This document shows, in pieces, positions 11,743-24,105 of a DNA stretch of 64,000 nt. The stretch is taken from positions 67,254-131,253 of the forward strand of contig QKWP01000262.1 of the NCBI GenBank assembly GCA_003550325.1. The letters run 5' to 3'. The notes beneath the pieces were generated by a model that did not search any database, was not told the DNA's origin, and saw only the letters and a list, made by a program, of their open reading frames with translations. The translations under genes were made by a program, and so were the position numbers. Each line of letters opens with the position of its first letter. The first letter of the stretch is position 1. The stretch is from Gigaspora rosea. Lineage: Eukaryota > Glomeromycota > Glomeromycetes > Diversisporales > Gigasporaceae.

Positions 11743-14465
11743 ATGGAATATTATTTTAATGAAATTAATAAAGCCAATATACCAAACACTAATGGCTCTG
11801 CCTTAACGTCTCCTGTACTAGTTAGCAATGAAACTAGTGAAACAACTGGTGAAAGCGTAAACAAAACCACTAATAAAGTAACTAGTGAAGTTGTTGATGA
11901 AACTGCTAGCAAAACTATTAATGAAACTTTTACATCATCAAGGCATATATCTGCTGTTTGGGATCATTTTTCTTTATTACCAAACAAACCAAAGGCTAAG
12001 TATGATTATTGAAATAGGTTATTTAGTCACAAAAAAAGGTGTGGTACGTCTTATCTCTGGCGCCATCTCAATGCTTGTCTAAAATTTCAAAATTTATCAA
12101 ATGGTCAAACAAAATTAAAATTTAACCCTCAAACAAAAGGACCATATATGAATGATTTAGTTCGAAAAGATATAACTAATATGACTATCTGGGATGAATT
12201 AAGTTTTTAATTCGTAGAAGGTCAAAGCTTTTGTAAGCTTATTAATGGGTTATTATCTAATTTTAGTATTAGTGCTGATCCGATTAAATGAGATATCATG
12301 AAGACTTATAATAAGAGAAAGTTTTTGATTAAAGAAATTCTTCAAAATACTGAAAGCAAAATTTCTCTAACTTGTGATGCTTGGACATCACTTCAACAAC
12401 TTGGATATCTGTCAGTTACTGTGCATTTTATTAATAAGAATTGGAACCTTGTATCAATTTTATTATTATTTATATTAATCTTCTATCCACATACTAGTGT
12501 TAATATTGCCAAATGTATTAAGACTAAAATAGATGAATGGTTTATTACAACTAAGGTAATTTATATTGTCGCTCTTAGAGATATTTAATAAAAACAAAAC
12601 CTGATGAATTTGCAATTTACCAGATGCATAATTTGGCATTTACCAGATTATAATCCTGGACACCCAATTCCATGATCTGCAAAGACAGGTAACTTTGATA
12701 GCTGAGTAAATTGGTATTTAAGTTAAATTCTGATAGCAAGAAGTGCAGTCAGAAATTTAAATTACAAAACTATAAGTTTTGTCAAGTTTTGTTAATAATG
12801 AAACTTGACAAAATTTATAGTTTCGTTAGGTTTTGTTATTTTGTCAGGTATCACTAGTTGCATTAATAAAGATAGTAAATTAAATAACATTTATAATTTT
12901 ATTATTACAGTTACAAACCATTACTCTTGATAATACTTCTTCAAACAATGTTGCAATTCATAAACTAGCCAATTGCATTTTGCAAGACTCATTTATAAAC
13001 ATTAATAAAGATCGTTTTCATAACCTCTATCTCGCCCACATTTTAAATCTTATAGTCAAGGATAAATTAAAAAATTTTTAGATGTTATTGGAAAGGTAGA
13101 TAAATTAAATAGTAGTTGAAGTGTATTATTTAACATATACTAATAATTAATATTATTAAAATTTATTAGGTTCATAGCTATGTTAGCAATACATACAGTA
13201 CCAAGGTGACGCTAAATTTTCCTAGATATTTGTAAATCAGAATCTGTGAAATCTATAATTCCTCTGTTGGATTGTGATACTCAGTGGAACTAGACATTCC
13301 TTATATTACAATCAGTATTAGAAGTCAGGAATATAATTATTAGAATGAAAGACAGAGACAGAACGTTTCCCAATATACCTGATGAAAAAGAGTTGAAAAA
13401 CACTAAAGCTATTTGTCATGTTTTAAGCCATTTTATGATTTTATGTATTATAAAAATTGTAATAAGCATATACTATACTTGTTATCATAAATAGGAATGG
13501 GCATGGTCAGTCATTTTCAGTCAACTAGTTTATGACCATTGGTCATAAACTAGTTACCCGAAAATAACTGATTATGCTTATCTCTAATCGTAAAGTTTTA
13601 GTTGTCATATGCAAATTTTTATATTCACAATTAACTTGTAATATAATATATTAAAAATAGATACTTTAAAAGCATCTGCAAGTTCATATCCAATCCTTAA
13701 TAGTACTCTTGCCTCAATTTGGATTATTCGTACCCATTTTTTGGGTATGAAGTCTCATTCAGATAGTTTTGTTCATGATGCTAGCCAAGCTATAATAGAA
13801 AAATTTAATAAATATTAGGAACATAACAGCCTCTTGCATATGACCACATGTATTCTTGACCTCCATTATAAAATCCAATTTATTTTATATTACTATCATG
13901 AAAAAGAAAACTAGAATCATAGGATTTTGATGAAAAGATACAAGATATTCAAGAAAAGTATGTATATTTATTATTTATTCAATTTTTTTATTTGTTTAAT
14001 TTTATTTATTTTATTTTTTTTGTTAAATTTTTAAATTTTAAGGTTTGAAGATATTTATTTTTATACATATTACTTATCACCTAATATTGATCAAGTGATG
14101 ATTGACTCTGAAAATGATACATCAATATTTGAAAATCATGCAGATAATTTCTTTAATTATGCGGCAAGACAAACTCAGATTATTAAAAATGATCTGCTTT
14201 GTGAAGTAAAACAGTATTTGGATAAACCAATAGCTATAAAAACCACTAATATATTTGAATAGTAGAAACATAATAAGGATCGGTTTCCTAATTTGTCAGC
14301 AAAAGCTTGAGACTTTCTTGCTATACATGCAACAAGTGTTATATCTGAACAGATGTTTAGTTGAGCAGGTCATATTATTGATAATAGTCGTGCTTCATTG
14401 GATGTAAATACAATAGCTGCATTAATGTGTTAAAGAAATTGGTTAAATGCAGCCAAAAAGTTTGG
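11743..14465 (+). pseudogene. hAT transposase, decayed
   Basis: Family features in order: a Ser/Thr-rich N-terminus; a BED-like zinc-finger region (HISAVWDHF, then HKKRCG and WRHL); SLTCDAWTS, the hallmark motif with the first catalytic Asp; an intron about 12556-12907; TLDNTSSNNVAI with the second Asp; LAHILNLIVKD; LLDCDTQWN; and near the C-terminus SLDVNTIAALM followed by RNWL, the dimerisation region. Stops interrupt it: TGA 12010-12012 (after YDY), TGA 14308-14310, TGA 14362-14364 (in FS-stop-AGH) and TAA 14431-14433 (before RNWL). A cut-and-paste transposase acting in the nucleus, now inactive. Confidence 0.85.
13492..13586. mobile_element. 95-bp hAT-type MITE with near-perfect hairpin
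   Basis: The ends are TAGGAATGGGCATGGTCAG and, reverse-complemented, TAGAGATAAGCATAATCAG. The 8-bp flanks are ATCATAAA (13484-13491) and ATCGTAAA (13587-13594). The centre is a perfect 15-bp stem, AACTAGTTTATGACC, with a 3-base loop. It is nested in the hAT transposase region. Confidence 0.75.
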
Positions 14466-15802
14466 CTAGAAGCTATAAATTTCAAAAATATAGAGAATTA
14501 TGCTTTTTTTTATTTTATAAAGATTTTTTTGATTTTAAATTATTTTGCAAAATCAATAAAATCAATTTACAGTATTGAGCAAATTTCGCAAATTTTTATC
14601 AGTATATAATTGTTGCATAATTGTGTGTGTAGAAATATTATATGATTACATTTATTGTAATAATTTGTCAATAAAATATTGCTATATTTCATTAATAACT
14701 ATATTGGGCATAGAGTGGAAAATTATAATTGTATAAATATAGACCATTAAATAATAAAGTGAGAAAATAGCTAAAAGAATAATGAGTAGATAATTAGAAT
14801 ACATGATAATTTTAATTGTTAAATGGTCCTTAATGTTCAACTATCATTAAATCTGAAACCTTTCTTAAAACAATCATTCACATAACTTATGTGTATCCTA
14901 GTCGAAATTAAAAAAATTGGCTAAGCAGATTTTCAATTTGGTTGGTCAATTTTTTCTAAAATTGGCTAGCCAATTTTATAAATTCTCAACTTTGTATGCA
15001 TTACAAACAATTGATTGAAAGTATGCTTTTAATGCTTTTAATAGTACTTTTTTCAAATTCGGGTCCAGTTTTTTTTTTTAAAAAAAAAATCTTTATTTTG
15101 GTAAGTGCTTTTAAATATGTTCAAATTAAATATTTGAGTTTACTAAGTACATCACTATTTAATTTATTAGAAAATATATACAGTAAAAACCGTAATTGAA
15201 AGCCAGATAACAGATTTTTTCTCGCCAGTACTCATGGATAGAGCCTGCGAGTAGTTCAGAGGATATCCACAACTAAATAGGCTGGGTAAGGTTATAAAAT
15301 TTGAGCCCAGGAGTAGGGGCAAAATCCAGAAAATTAGGCCCTTATATATTCGGGTAGGGCTAAGATGTACTAATATTTAGCCCAACTTAGCCCATGCAAA
15401 GGCCTAGATTTCACTAATTCATTTTAACTTAATATGCTAAATAAACTTATTCAGACTTAAAAATATATTAAAGGTAGAGGATACTATTTTAAAATTATAT
15501 ATAAACTAAATAGTTAATTTTATTATATTTAATTTTATAAAAATTATAATAAATAAACTAATTATATTTTAAATCAAATTTGTTGAGCAGGTTTTTCTAA
15601 TTCAAATGATAGTAAAATTATTAAAATTGATTAAAAACTTAGTAAGATATAAAATTTTAAAAATTGAGTATTAAAATTTAGTAATAAAACTAACTTATAA
15701 ATTTATTTAAGTTGACCAATCAGCATTAGCAATTTTGTGTAACCCCAAAAAATTATTGTCCAACCCAGAAAACTTTTATATAAAATATATTTTTTAACAA
15801 AT

Positions 15803-16153
15803 ATTATAAAACGCACTTATGGTGTTTTATCACTATAGGTAAATTAGATTTGCAAATCCATGTAACAAAAACAAAAAAATAACTTTATAAAACAAAAAAT
15901 AACTTTTAATTATTTAGGTTAGGGTAAAGCCTGGGATTTTATCTGGGCATTAGTAATACAAAATTTAGCAAGAAATTTTTTTTATTAGAGCCCCAAAGAT
16001 GGTTTCATAAGCAAAATTTTGAGATATGAACGTTTTTTTAAAAAAATAAACAAAAAAATGAAATTTTATGTTACATCTAATCTTAAATTTTTATTGGCTA
16101 TTCTAGTCGTTTTGTATAATATGGTGTAAAACACCATAGGTGCATTTAGTAAT
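15803..16153. mobile_element. MITE, ACGCACTTATGGTG family, copy 1
   Basis: The left end is TATAAAACGCACTTATGGTG and the right end, reverse-complemented, is TACTAAATGCACCTATGGTG. The interior has a TTAGGGTAAAGCCTGGGATT stretch. It is about 350 bp and closely similar to 23772-24105. It is absent from copy B of the duplication. No ORF. Confidence 0.75.
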
Positions 16154-16230
16154 ACTTTTTTTTTAAATATAATAATAGTTCAAAATTTTATTTTTTTTTT
16201 ATAGAGCAAACTTATTGTTCATATACTGTA

Positions 16231-17735
16231 ATTATTATTATTTATAGAATAGAAATTTGTCGCACCCTGATTCTGACCAATCAAATCACACAATTTTGTA
16301 GCCAAAAAATTTTATTTTTAAAAATTAAAAATTTTACTAGTAAAATGTAAAAATAAATAAGTAATATTAGAGTATATGGTATAAAATTTTATTCTTTAAC
16401 TAATTTTTCTAAATCATAAAGATAGATTGTTTTAGTAAAAAAATGTTTTATAAGAAAAATCAAAGTTTCAAACTTTAGCATATATAAAACTTTTTTTACC
16501 AATTTAATCTATATTTATATTTAAGTATTATATAGAAAATTTTTTGCTAAACAACTTTTTCTAAATTAAAAAGGTAGATTGTTTTAGTAAAAAAATGTTT
16601 TATATGTACTAACTATAGAAAATTTTGATTTTTTTTATAATCTATTTTTTTTTACTAAGACAATCTATCTTTATAATTTAGAAAAAGTTGTTCAGAAATG
16701 TTATAAGATCTTCTGCAACTTTATCCGCTGATACCTGTACCAACAAATATGCTAACACTTCAGAAGTACCATCTCAAAGAAACTATAGAAAAACTAACAA
16801 AAAATATGCAACTGGGCAGCTATTATTTAGGGATACAGTCAACTAAGTATCTGCTAATAGCTTTAAAGTTTGTCACTTATCAGAAAACTGGCACTTGTCA
16901 TTTAGAGGTAAAGATCATAGACTACCTGCTGACAAGCTTAAAGTTATCACTCACTACAAGTCGAGAAGTACTTGGTAGCTCTTTGATGAATTTTGGACCA
17001 TATAGAAAGAACTACTGTTACTACTATGGCTACAGGTGAACTCCTTTTGGTGTCGATGGTTCATGAAGAATTTTCAAAATGTGGGCTTTTTGGCATACCC
17101 CTCCAAAAGATCTGCTGTGTTTACTACTTCCAAAAAGAAAGGCACCTACTCTATTGGATACAATCGTCTTGAGTGGCTTGAAAACAAGTAATATGGAAGG
17201 ATGTGTGAGACTTATGAGAAAACTACTGAATGAAGATTCTAAAAGTTCTGTTTTAGGCAGTTCGGTTTATATGACTGCCTATTGTTTAACATACTGTAAC
17301 CTGGGCCATTTTAGTTAGAACAAGGTTATTGATTTTAACAATTTTTATTTTGTAAATCTAACAAGTTATTATAAAATAACTTTGTCCAGCTAACTTTGGG
17401 CCTCAGATAAAGATTAATTGGTAGCGGAAGACTATCATAAAGTCTGATTCTCTTCTTTCTCATAGTTATATATATTATTCTTTTCTGCTTATAATAATAT
17501 TAAACTAAATAAAAGAAAAAGAGCAAGGTCTCGGTTATAAAATAGAAAAAAAAAGTTGATCAGAATAAAATTTTATATTATTTAACATACTATTATATAT
17601 ATATTTTATACTTTATTAAGTAAAAATTTAATTTTTAAAAATAAAATTTTTTGCCTATAAAATCGTGTAATTTGATTGGTCAAATCAGAGGGTGCGACAA
17701 ATTTATATTCCTATTATTTATATTAATTATTATAT
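16231..17735. mobile_element. TIR element with GTCGCACCCT ends
   Basis: The left terminus AAATTTGTCGCACCCTGATT and its mirror at 17677-17708 are part of inverted arms of at least 60 bp that include CCAATCAAATYACACGATTT. Inside are further inverted blocks (AATCTATCTTTAT / ATAAAGATAGATT). A shorter relative occupies the same place in copy B (55383-56510). A GC-richer 630-bp segment with broken coding sequence lies inside. TSD not clear; superfamily not assigned. Confidence 0.65.
16690..17320 (+). pseudogene. Broken coding segment of unknown function inside the TIR element
   Basis: This stretch is less AT-rich than its flanks and has three alternating open frames (for example 16749-17039 and 17079-17318) broken by stops and shifts. 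Codon content looks like former coding sequence, but no transposase motif is evident. It may be captured host sequence or the remains of the element's own transposase. Confidence 0.3.
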
Positions 17736-17737
17736 AA

Positions 17738-18462
17738 AGTAAAATAGGATATTGTAACAAAGAGTATTGTGATGTATTGCAATATTTTGTGTTTCCGTAA
17801 TCAAAATCGAATGAAACTTTAAACATTAGAATCCTCTCATCAAGAGGAATTGAAAGGTACAAATTTTGTTCGATTCTGATCATTGAGTTACAAGATATTT
17901 GAACTAACGCAAATTTTTAATATTTTTTCAATTTTTAATTAAAATTTTTTATGCGTTTGTGGTTAGAGCCAAGCAATTTTTATACCAATTAATTCTTCTT
18001 ATTGAGAGAAGTTGATTGGTTATAAGAAGTGCACAGTTTTGATCTTGGATCACAAGAAATCCATGTTTAAAGGGTAAAACATATATAAAATTGTAACAAA
18101 GAAATATTGTGATAAATTGTTATTCTTGTGACCCTGTAATCAAAATTTGACGATTTTAATATTATTGGATTCTTCTCGATGAGGAGAATCGAATAGTATA
18201 AGTTTCACTTAATTCTAATCACTGGATCCCAAGATATCATTGATTCGTAAAAATACATCCAGTATCCAAATTTTCTATTTTTTTAATAAAAATTTAAATT
18301 AAAATATTTTGGGATCCTGTAATCGAAATTATACAATTTTGGTATCATTTGATTTAGCTTAATGTGATGAATTGCGTAATACCGAAAATTTTCATTTTTG
18401 ATTAATAGATCATATGATATGATTAGAATATTATCAATTCGTCATAACACTCTATTTTACCT
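17738..18462. mobile_element. Copy-A-specific element with GTAAAATAG ends
   Basis: The ends are AAGTAAAATAGGATATTGTA and, reverse-complemented, AGGTAAAATAGAGTGTTATG, within flanks TTATATAA on both sides. Copy B (near 56505-56520) lacks it. The interior holds internal copies of ATTGTAACAAAGARTATTGTG and of GATGAGGAGAATCGAA-type hairpins. No ORF above background. TSD of about 8 bp is tentative because the flanks are low-complexity. Confidence 0.55.
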
Positions 18463-18469
18463 TATATAA

Positions 18470-19376
18470 TTATAGTACAAATTCTAATTCTATACTATAA
18501 ACTTAGAACTAATTTATCCTTGAGTTATACTTTACTCAGATTTGAACTCCTATATTTTAACCAGAATTTATACTTCAGAACCTATTTTATTCCTCTACAA
18601 TTGTATTTCAAATGCATCTCTCATACTAGTCCTATAAACTTTCAGATAGATTATCAGAGATCATCACAGTATTCATAAATCATTGCTTGATTTATTTTTA
18701 ATTTGGTAAATAAGAAGGTGCCAAATTCTCTATTACTAAGTAATTTTGTATCTACACAGCAGCTTTATACTTGTAATAGACTCTCAACTTACAACTACCA
18801 GAATCTTGCCTGTTTCTAAAGTTTTTGCCTACTAATTAATATCTTTTTCAGTTTTAGTATGCAAGCTATTATCATATAAAAAGACACCCATATTAGTAAA
18901 ATATAGGCTATGTTGTATGACTAAAATTACTCTCAATAAGGGTTCATAGTCTAGACTACTTCAAGTTTTTTATAAGAAATAATAGGTAATTCCTTTTAGT
19001 GTGCTCATCTTGGCTTTTGCATACTTCTGTTATATTTTTACTACTAGCTAGTGCATCCTGCTTTTACTTTTTTATATGTTTTCAAGTATAGCTACTTTTA
19101 ACTTTTTCTATATTTGTAGTTTTCTCTATTTTAGTTTTTTTTATATGCTAGAGGTGTTTCTTGTATCATAAACATGTTCTTGCAGGTTCTGTGTATTCTC
19201 CACTTCAACTCTCTACAAAGAATCCTTTTTGCCAAAAACTTCTATTAAACAAATATTTACATGAACTTTCACTAAATATGAAACAAGTATTTGTAAACAT
19301 TTTTTATCTACTAGGGCTTGAACTAGAAACTCCAAGTGCAGAGTATAAGTGCCTTGACTACTAGGCTACAGGCCCC
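18470..19376 (-). mobile_element. tRNA-headed SINE-like element, copy A
   Basis: The right end on the minus strand is tRNA-like: GGGGCCTGTAGCCTAGTAGT (A box), then TTTCTAGTTCAAGCCC (B box). The roughly 830-bp body to the left has no ORF. The same sequence is in copy B, split by a DNA transposon (56680-58773). At about 900 bp it is long for a SINE, so the left boundary may include other sequence. No TSD seen. Confidence 0.6.
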
Positions 19377-19463
19377 ATACTAGTTCAAAATTTTATTATA
19401 ATAGATAAATTGTTTTATTTATATTTTATAAATTTTAATAAAAATTAGTTGTAATTTAAAAAC

Positions 19464-19860
19464 AGTTTTACTAAATCACACCACTGTCGTTCAACGGCAG
19501 TATCAGAAATTAGATATCTACCTATCAAAAATTCACTCTACGTGATCAGTACCAAAGTTCTTCCAAGTTCGTTTATGTTAGGTTAGGGTTAGGGTGAGCA
19601 CTCAGTTAGGGTTTGGGTTTAGGTTATTATATAGTAAAATTGCTCAAGAAAAACTTTTTTTTAGTTAAAAAAAGTGGTTTCTTATGCAAACTTTTGAGAA
19701 ATAAGCTTTTTTTGACAAAAGAAACGTTTGTTTGTATTTTCCTGATCGTGTTATGTTATACCAAATTATGGCACATAATTTTCTGACCTACTTTCCGATG
19801 ATGTTCCAATCTAATTTTGACACTGGCATTGAACGCCAGTGGCGTGCTTTAGTAAAACTG
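19464..19860. mobile_element. 397-bp hAT-type MITE with TTAGGG-like core
   Basis: An exact 8-bp TSD, TTTAAAAA, is at 19456-19463 and 19861-19868. The TIRs are CAGTTTTACTAAATCACACC and, reverse-complemented, CAGTTTTACTAAAGCACGCC, with similarity over about 40 bp. Copy B lacks the insert and keeps one target (near 59590). The core contains GGTTAGGGTTAGGGTGAGC. The 8-bp TSD and CAG ends suggest hAT. Confidence 0.85.
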
Positions 19861-21168
19861 TTTAAAAAAGTTTTATTAGTAGCATATATTAATTTTATAT
19901 GAAATTTCAAAATACTATATAAAAACTATAAAAATAATTTATATAACTTCTACCCTCAAATCAGCAAAATTGTTTTATTTAAAATTTGAAGTAACATACT
20001 TAAATTTGACTTTTTTGATCAAAAAACTAAAATTATATATCTATTTTCTAAATTTCAAGTAAAATAAAAAATAATTTAGCAAATTTAATATATTTTTAGA
20101 TGCTGAAAAATTTACTTAATGTATAAAGTTAGAATTAATTAATAAAAATTTGTAAATTATAAGATTTTATAAAAGTTTATTAATAAAATTTTAAAAATCT
20201 TATAATTTACAAAATTTTGCTAATTAATTTTAACTTTATACACTAAGTAAACTTGTCCAGCATTAAAAAATAAATATAAATATATTTAGACTTAAACTAG
20301 TTTGCATACCAGACTTGATATAAAAGCACTATTTGTGATCATTAAAACTTAAATATATTTACTTCTTAAAATCATATGATATATATTATTTTATAATATG
20401 TGATTATATAAAAGTAATTTTATTCAGTTACTTCTTTATATAATTACCAATAAAGTAGGTATTTATATGGGAAAACAAATATAGTAATATTTTTTTAATC
20501 TTTATAATTTTTTTAAACTTTAAATAAAGTTTCTCAATAATTACTAGATCAAACTTGATAAAGCTTTTTATTTCAATTCTATAATCTTGGAGAATTAAAA
20601 CAAAAAATTTTATTAAGTTAATCTATGTCACAAAGCAAAAGTTAAAAAATTAGTTAGTTAGAACTAAATAATTTATTAATTATAGTCAACACTCTATATA
20701 GTTACTCTCTATATTATTACAAATCCAATATAATCACTTTTGTAAATTTATCAACATTTTTTACTATAATTTTTACCTCTATATAAGCTCATTTGTATTA
20801 TAATTACTATTAAAATTTTTATTTACTATTTATATAAAACTACTTCTATATTATTATATTTTTATTATAAATATTTTGAATTAATTATTTTTATTATTAT
20901 AAATATTTTTATAGATATTTTACTATTTTTAAACAAATTAAAATTTTTAGAATTTGTTTTTTTAAATAATTAATTATAATTGATACATATAAAAGTTAAA
21001 ATTATACTAAGTAAATTAATAATAATGCTTGTAATATTGTTTAGAAGACAAAATTAGATAGAAAAAAACTAAAAAAATTAAAAAATTTTGAACTTAACTG
21101 TAATTATAAGTGAATTAAGAAAATTTTATTCAAATTATTTCAAAATTTTATTAATTTACTTAATATAG

Positions 21169-21505
21169 GGTGTTACGTATTAAAACAGCCCTTTTTTGCA
21201 ATTTTTTGAAAATTGAGTTTTCATTAGATTTATATAAATTTTGGTACAATTGATATTTTTCAGTTATAAATTTAAGTCGATTTGTATAATAAAAAATCAA
21301 GATAATTGTAAAAAAAAATTACATAAGGCCATATAAAACCAACACATCATGAGATTATCTGATAGTCACCTGTTACATTTAACTAATCAAAATCTTGAAA
21401 TTTAATTAATCCCAGATCAGTCTGAAAATCACAACAAATGATTAAACTCAATTATCTCAAAATAAAATATATGTAAAAAAAGGGCAGTTTTAATATGTAA
21501 CACCC
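21169..21505. mobile_element. TA-flanked MITE, GGGTGTTACRTATTAAAAC ends, copy A
   Basis: The TIRs are GGGTGTTACGTATTAAAAC and GGGTGTTACATATTAAAAC, followed on both sides by a CCCTTTTTT-type stretch, and are flanked by TA. Because the same MITE is in copy B (60945-61279), it was present before the duplication. No ORF. Confidence 0.8.
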
Positions 21506-21727
21506 TATATAATTTAGACTTTTATATGTAGCTACAATATATAATTATTTAAAAAATATTTAAAAAAATTTTTATTTAAATAATCATATACTGTAGCTAT
21601 ATATAAAAATCAAATTTTTATTAATAAATAAATTGATAATAATGAAATAAGTAAAATTGTTTAGGAAACAAATTATATTTATACTAAAATTTTAAATTAA
21701 TTTGAATAAAATTTTATTAATGCATTT

Positions 21728-22261
21728 TTTTTATTATTAACCTCCATTTATAAAGGATGCTATTGGGCGTGCTTTTTTAAAACTTTAAATTATCACTGTA
21801 TTAGTGAAGTACATGATATTATTAAATATGTAATATGACATCCTGGGGCCCTAATCCAGTGGTGTAGGACTCTGTTATCGAGTCCACAGTTTTCTAACTC
21901 ACATGACTTCAATCTAATTGGATATTTCTTAAATCTGTACCTACTCCAGTTCCTTTAGCGAAAGCCTCGAGATCCTTTTCTTTTATAGGTCAGTACTTCA
22001 TTTTTTCTAAATCAGGAATTCCTTATATTAACGACTTGTCTTGTTTTGTCAGACTTTTCCTTTTCTGGTGTTATCTGATTTTGTAACTGTATCACATGAT
22101 CCTATTTGTCAAGTTGAAGTCATCTGTTGTGAATGGAATATCTTCTCAATGATCATTTTATTTGTGGTCCTGGCATAGCTTTGTCTCCTGATGGACTTGA
22201 ACTGGCAACCTTGCGAATATAACCCTGGAGTGCCAACTACTGCACTATCAACCAGGGGTCT
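21728..22261 (-). mobile_element. tRNA-derived SINE, only in copy A
   Basis: An exact 11-bp TSD, TTAATGCATTT, is at 21717-21727 and 22262-22272. The tRNA-like head is at the right on the minus strand: TTGATAGTGCAGTAGTTGGC as A box and GGTTGCCAGTTCAAGTCC as B box. The left end carries a T run (poly-A on the minus strand). The body is GC-richer than the surroundings and differs in sequence from the SINE at 8124. Copy B lacks it. Confidence 0.88.
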
Positions 22262-23062
22262 TTAATGCATTTATAATTTCATATAAATTAAATTTTTTAA
22301 ATTTTTTAATTTTTTTTGCCTAAGTAAACCTTGTAAAAATGTAATAATAAATTGTCATTCAAATTATCTCAGAATTTCATAAAACATATAATTTTGTCTT
22401 CTGAATAATATACTGATGTTACTTAGAGCATCATTATTGTTTTTTAATATAATTTTAACTTTTATATGTAGCAATTATAATCAATTATTTAAAAAACAAA
22501 ATTTAAAAAAATTTATTTATTAAAACTTCTAAATTATATAATCACAATATATATATATATAATTATATTATAATTGTGATTATATAGAATTCCCTCTATA
22601 TTAGTCACATCTCTATATAATTACCACTTTTTGTATTCCGAAGTGTGGTTATATGGAGATTTGACTATAGTTGTAATTAATTGATTAATTGATTAATCAA
22701 ATTAGCTATAATATACAACAATTAGTCATTGATTTAGTTCCAACTAGTAGTCAACTGAAAAAAATAATTACAAAACTAATTGATTGCACAGGTATAATCA
22801 CATAGTCACTGATAGAGGATATAAAACTTTGTATTTAAAAAGGATCATTCATGTTGTTTAAATAGTACAGACAATGGAAAATGCTGGGACTATCAATTAA
22901 TTATAATATTAGAGAAAGCTATAATATAACAATAATAAAGAAAATATAATATAATAATTCAATAGAAATAGAATAATATAATGACAATAATGTTATGCAT
23001 TATTTCACAATTTAGGCTGATTTCAAATTGACTTAAGTCATTCTTAAAATTTGAAAAAATAT

Positions 23063-23771
23063 ATGTTAGCTACACAAGTTAATTTTTTGTTTTGCATATC
23101 TTGTGGCTCCAAAATTTCAGTTGACAAGTCAGATTTTTTTATTTATTTTTTTTTAATTTACTGTACAATAATAGATTTATGTTCATATCTAAGAGCCACG
23201 CAAATTTAATTTTCTGTTTTGCAAGATATGGAATCAGAAAATGTGAAAAATTTTTTTTTTTTTTACAGGGAATATTGGTAGTTCTGGAAAGTTAAAGACA
23301 CTATTGAATAAATTATAGAAACAATTAAATACATAGCAAAATCGAAATAATTAGTGCAATTAAAATTAAAAAAAAAACATTTTATTATTATTATTTTTAT
23401 TATTTTTTTGAAAAAATTGGGTCATAGATTGCGTGGTCTTACAGTATATGAAAGTTTACCAAATATAAAATTCAAGTTAGACTGAGATAATTATATGATT
23501 ACTACTTTTTTTTTATAAAAAATAAGTACAATTTAAACAAATAAAATATATTGTCCATACAACATTTTTAACGGTAATTAATTAGAAAAAGACTGATTTT
23601 AACCAGTGGATAAATCATCACCCTCAACTTATAAATTTTAAAATTTAAAGATTAGGGTTATATCAGGATTAAAAGAGATATAAATATTTAAATTTGAAAG
23701 TTAAAATCTTTTATTAAAATCACAAGACAATTTTACATAATAAACTTAAAAATTTCTATTTGTTTACAATT
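23063..23771. other. Intergenic AT-rich DNA
   Basis: No gene seen. Two imperfect direct repeats of about 60 bp (near 23065 and 23195) share TTAATTTTYTGTTTTGCA. Confidence 0.55.
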
Positions 23772-24105
23772 ATTATAAAACGCACTTATGGTGTTTTACT
23801 ACCATAGGTAAATTAGATTTGCAAATTCGTGTAACAAAAACAAAAAAATAAATTTTAATTAGTTTAGGGTTAGGGTAAGGCCTGGGATTTTATCGGGGGC
23901 ATTAGGATATACAAAATTTAGCAAGAAATTTTTTTTATTAGAGCCCCAAAGGTGGTTTCATAAGCAAAATTTTGCGATATGAATGTTTTTTAAAAAAAAA
24001 TAAACAAAAAAACGAAATTTTTTGTTACACCAGATCTTAAATTTTGACTGGCTATTCTAATAGTTTGTGTAACATGGTGTAAAACACCATAGATGCGTTT
24101 TAGTA
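23772..24105. mobile_element. MITE, ACGCACTTATGGTG family, copy 2
   Basis: The ends are TTATAAAACGCACTTATGGT and, reverse-complemented, TTACTAAAACGCATCTATGG. The interior has the same GTTTAGGGTTAGGGTAAGGC-type core as copy 1 at 15803. It lies just downstream of the 3' end of the histidine kinase gene. Confidence 0.8.

Larger units (their letters stand above)
11157..15407 (+). mobile_element. hAT-superfamily DNA transposon
   Basis: It is flanked by an 8-bp TSD, ATTTTACT at 11149-11156 and ATTTCACT at 15408-15415. The paralogous site in copy B (near 54958) reads ATTTCACT once, without insert. The ends are AGGCTCCACATGGGC and, reverse-complemented, CTAGGCCTTTGCATGGGC. Both subterminal regions are GC-richer and full of GGGC/GCCC motifs, as is usual for hAT transposase binding. 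It carries a decayed transposase and a nested hAT MITE. Confidence 0.88.
20685..22675. mobile_element. pogo/Tc1-like TIR element carrying two nested insertions, copy A
   Basis: The left end TATAGTCAACACTCTATATA and the right end (reverse complement CTATAGTCAAATCTCCATAT) form inverted ends with the AGTCAA-CTC-ATA pattern of pogo-like elements. A TA-flanked MITE (21169-21505) and a SINE (21728-22261) sit inside. Copy B has the same element at 60397-61782 with the MITE but without the SINE. No transposase is left. Confidence 0.6.
10876..23062. repeat. Segmental duplication, copy A
   Basis: Bases 10876-11156 and 15408-23062 match 54680-62198 in the same order and orientation, with many small differences. 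The gap 11157-15407 is a hAT transposon inserted only in this copy. Copy-A-only insertions: the hAT element, MITE 15803-16153, element 17738-18462, MITE 19464-19860 and SINE 21728-22261. Similarity ends at about 23062 (AAAAAATATATGTTAG). Confidence 0.85.

Noticed and set aside
19305..19376. Functional tRNA gene
   Set aside because: A and B boxes are present but the cloverleaf does not close properly and the sequence continues into a repeated body; SINE-like head preferred. The same holds for 8490-8570, 22190-22261 and 51370-51452.
19590..19625. Telomere or subtelomere (TTAGGG repeats)
   Set aside because: Only two adjacent units, inside a MITE with exact TSD, and repeated in related MITEs.
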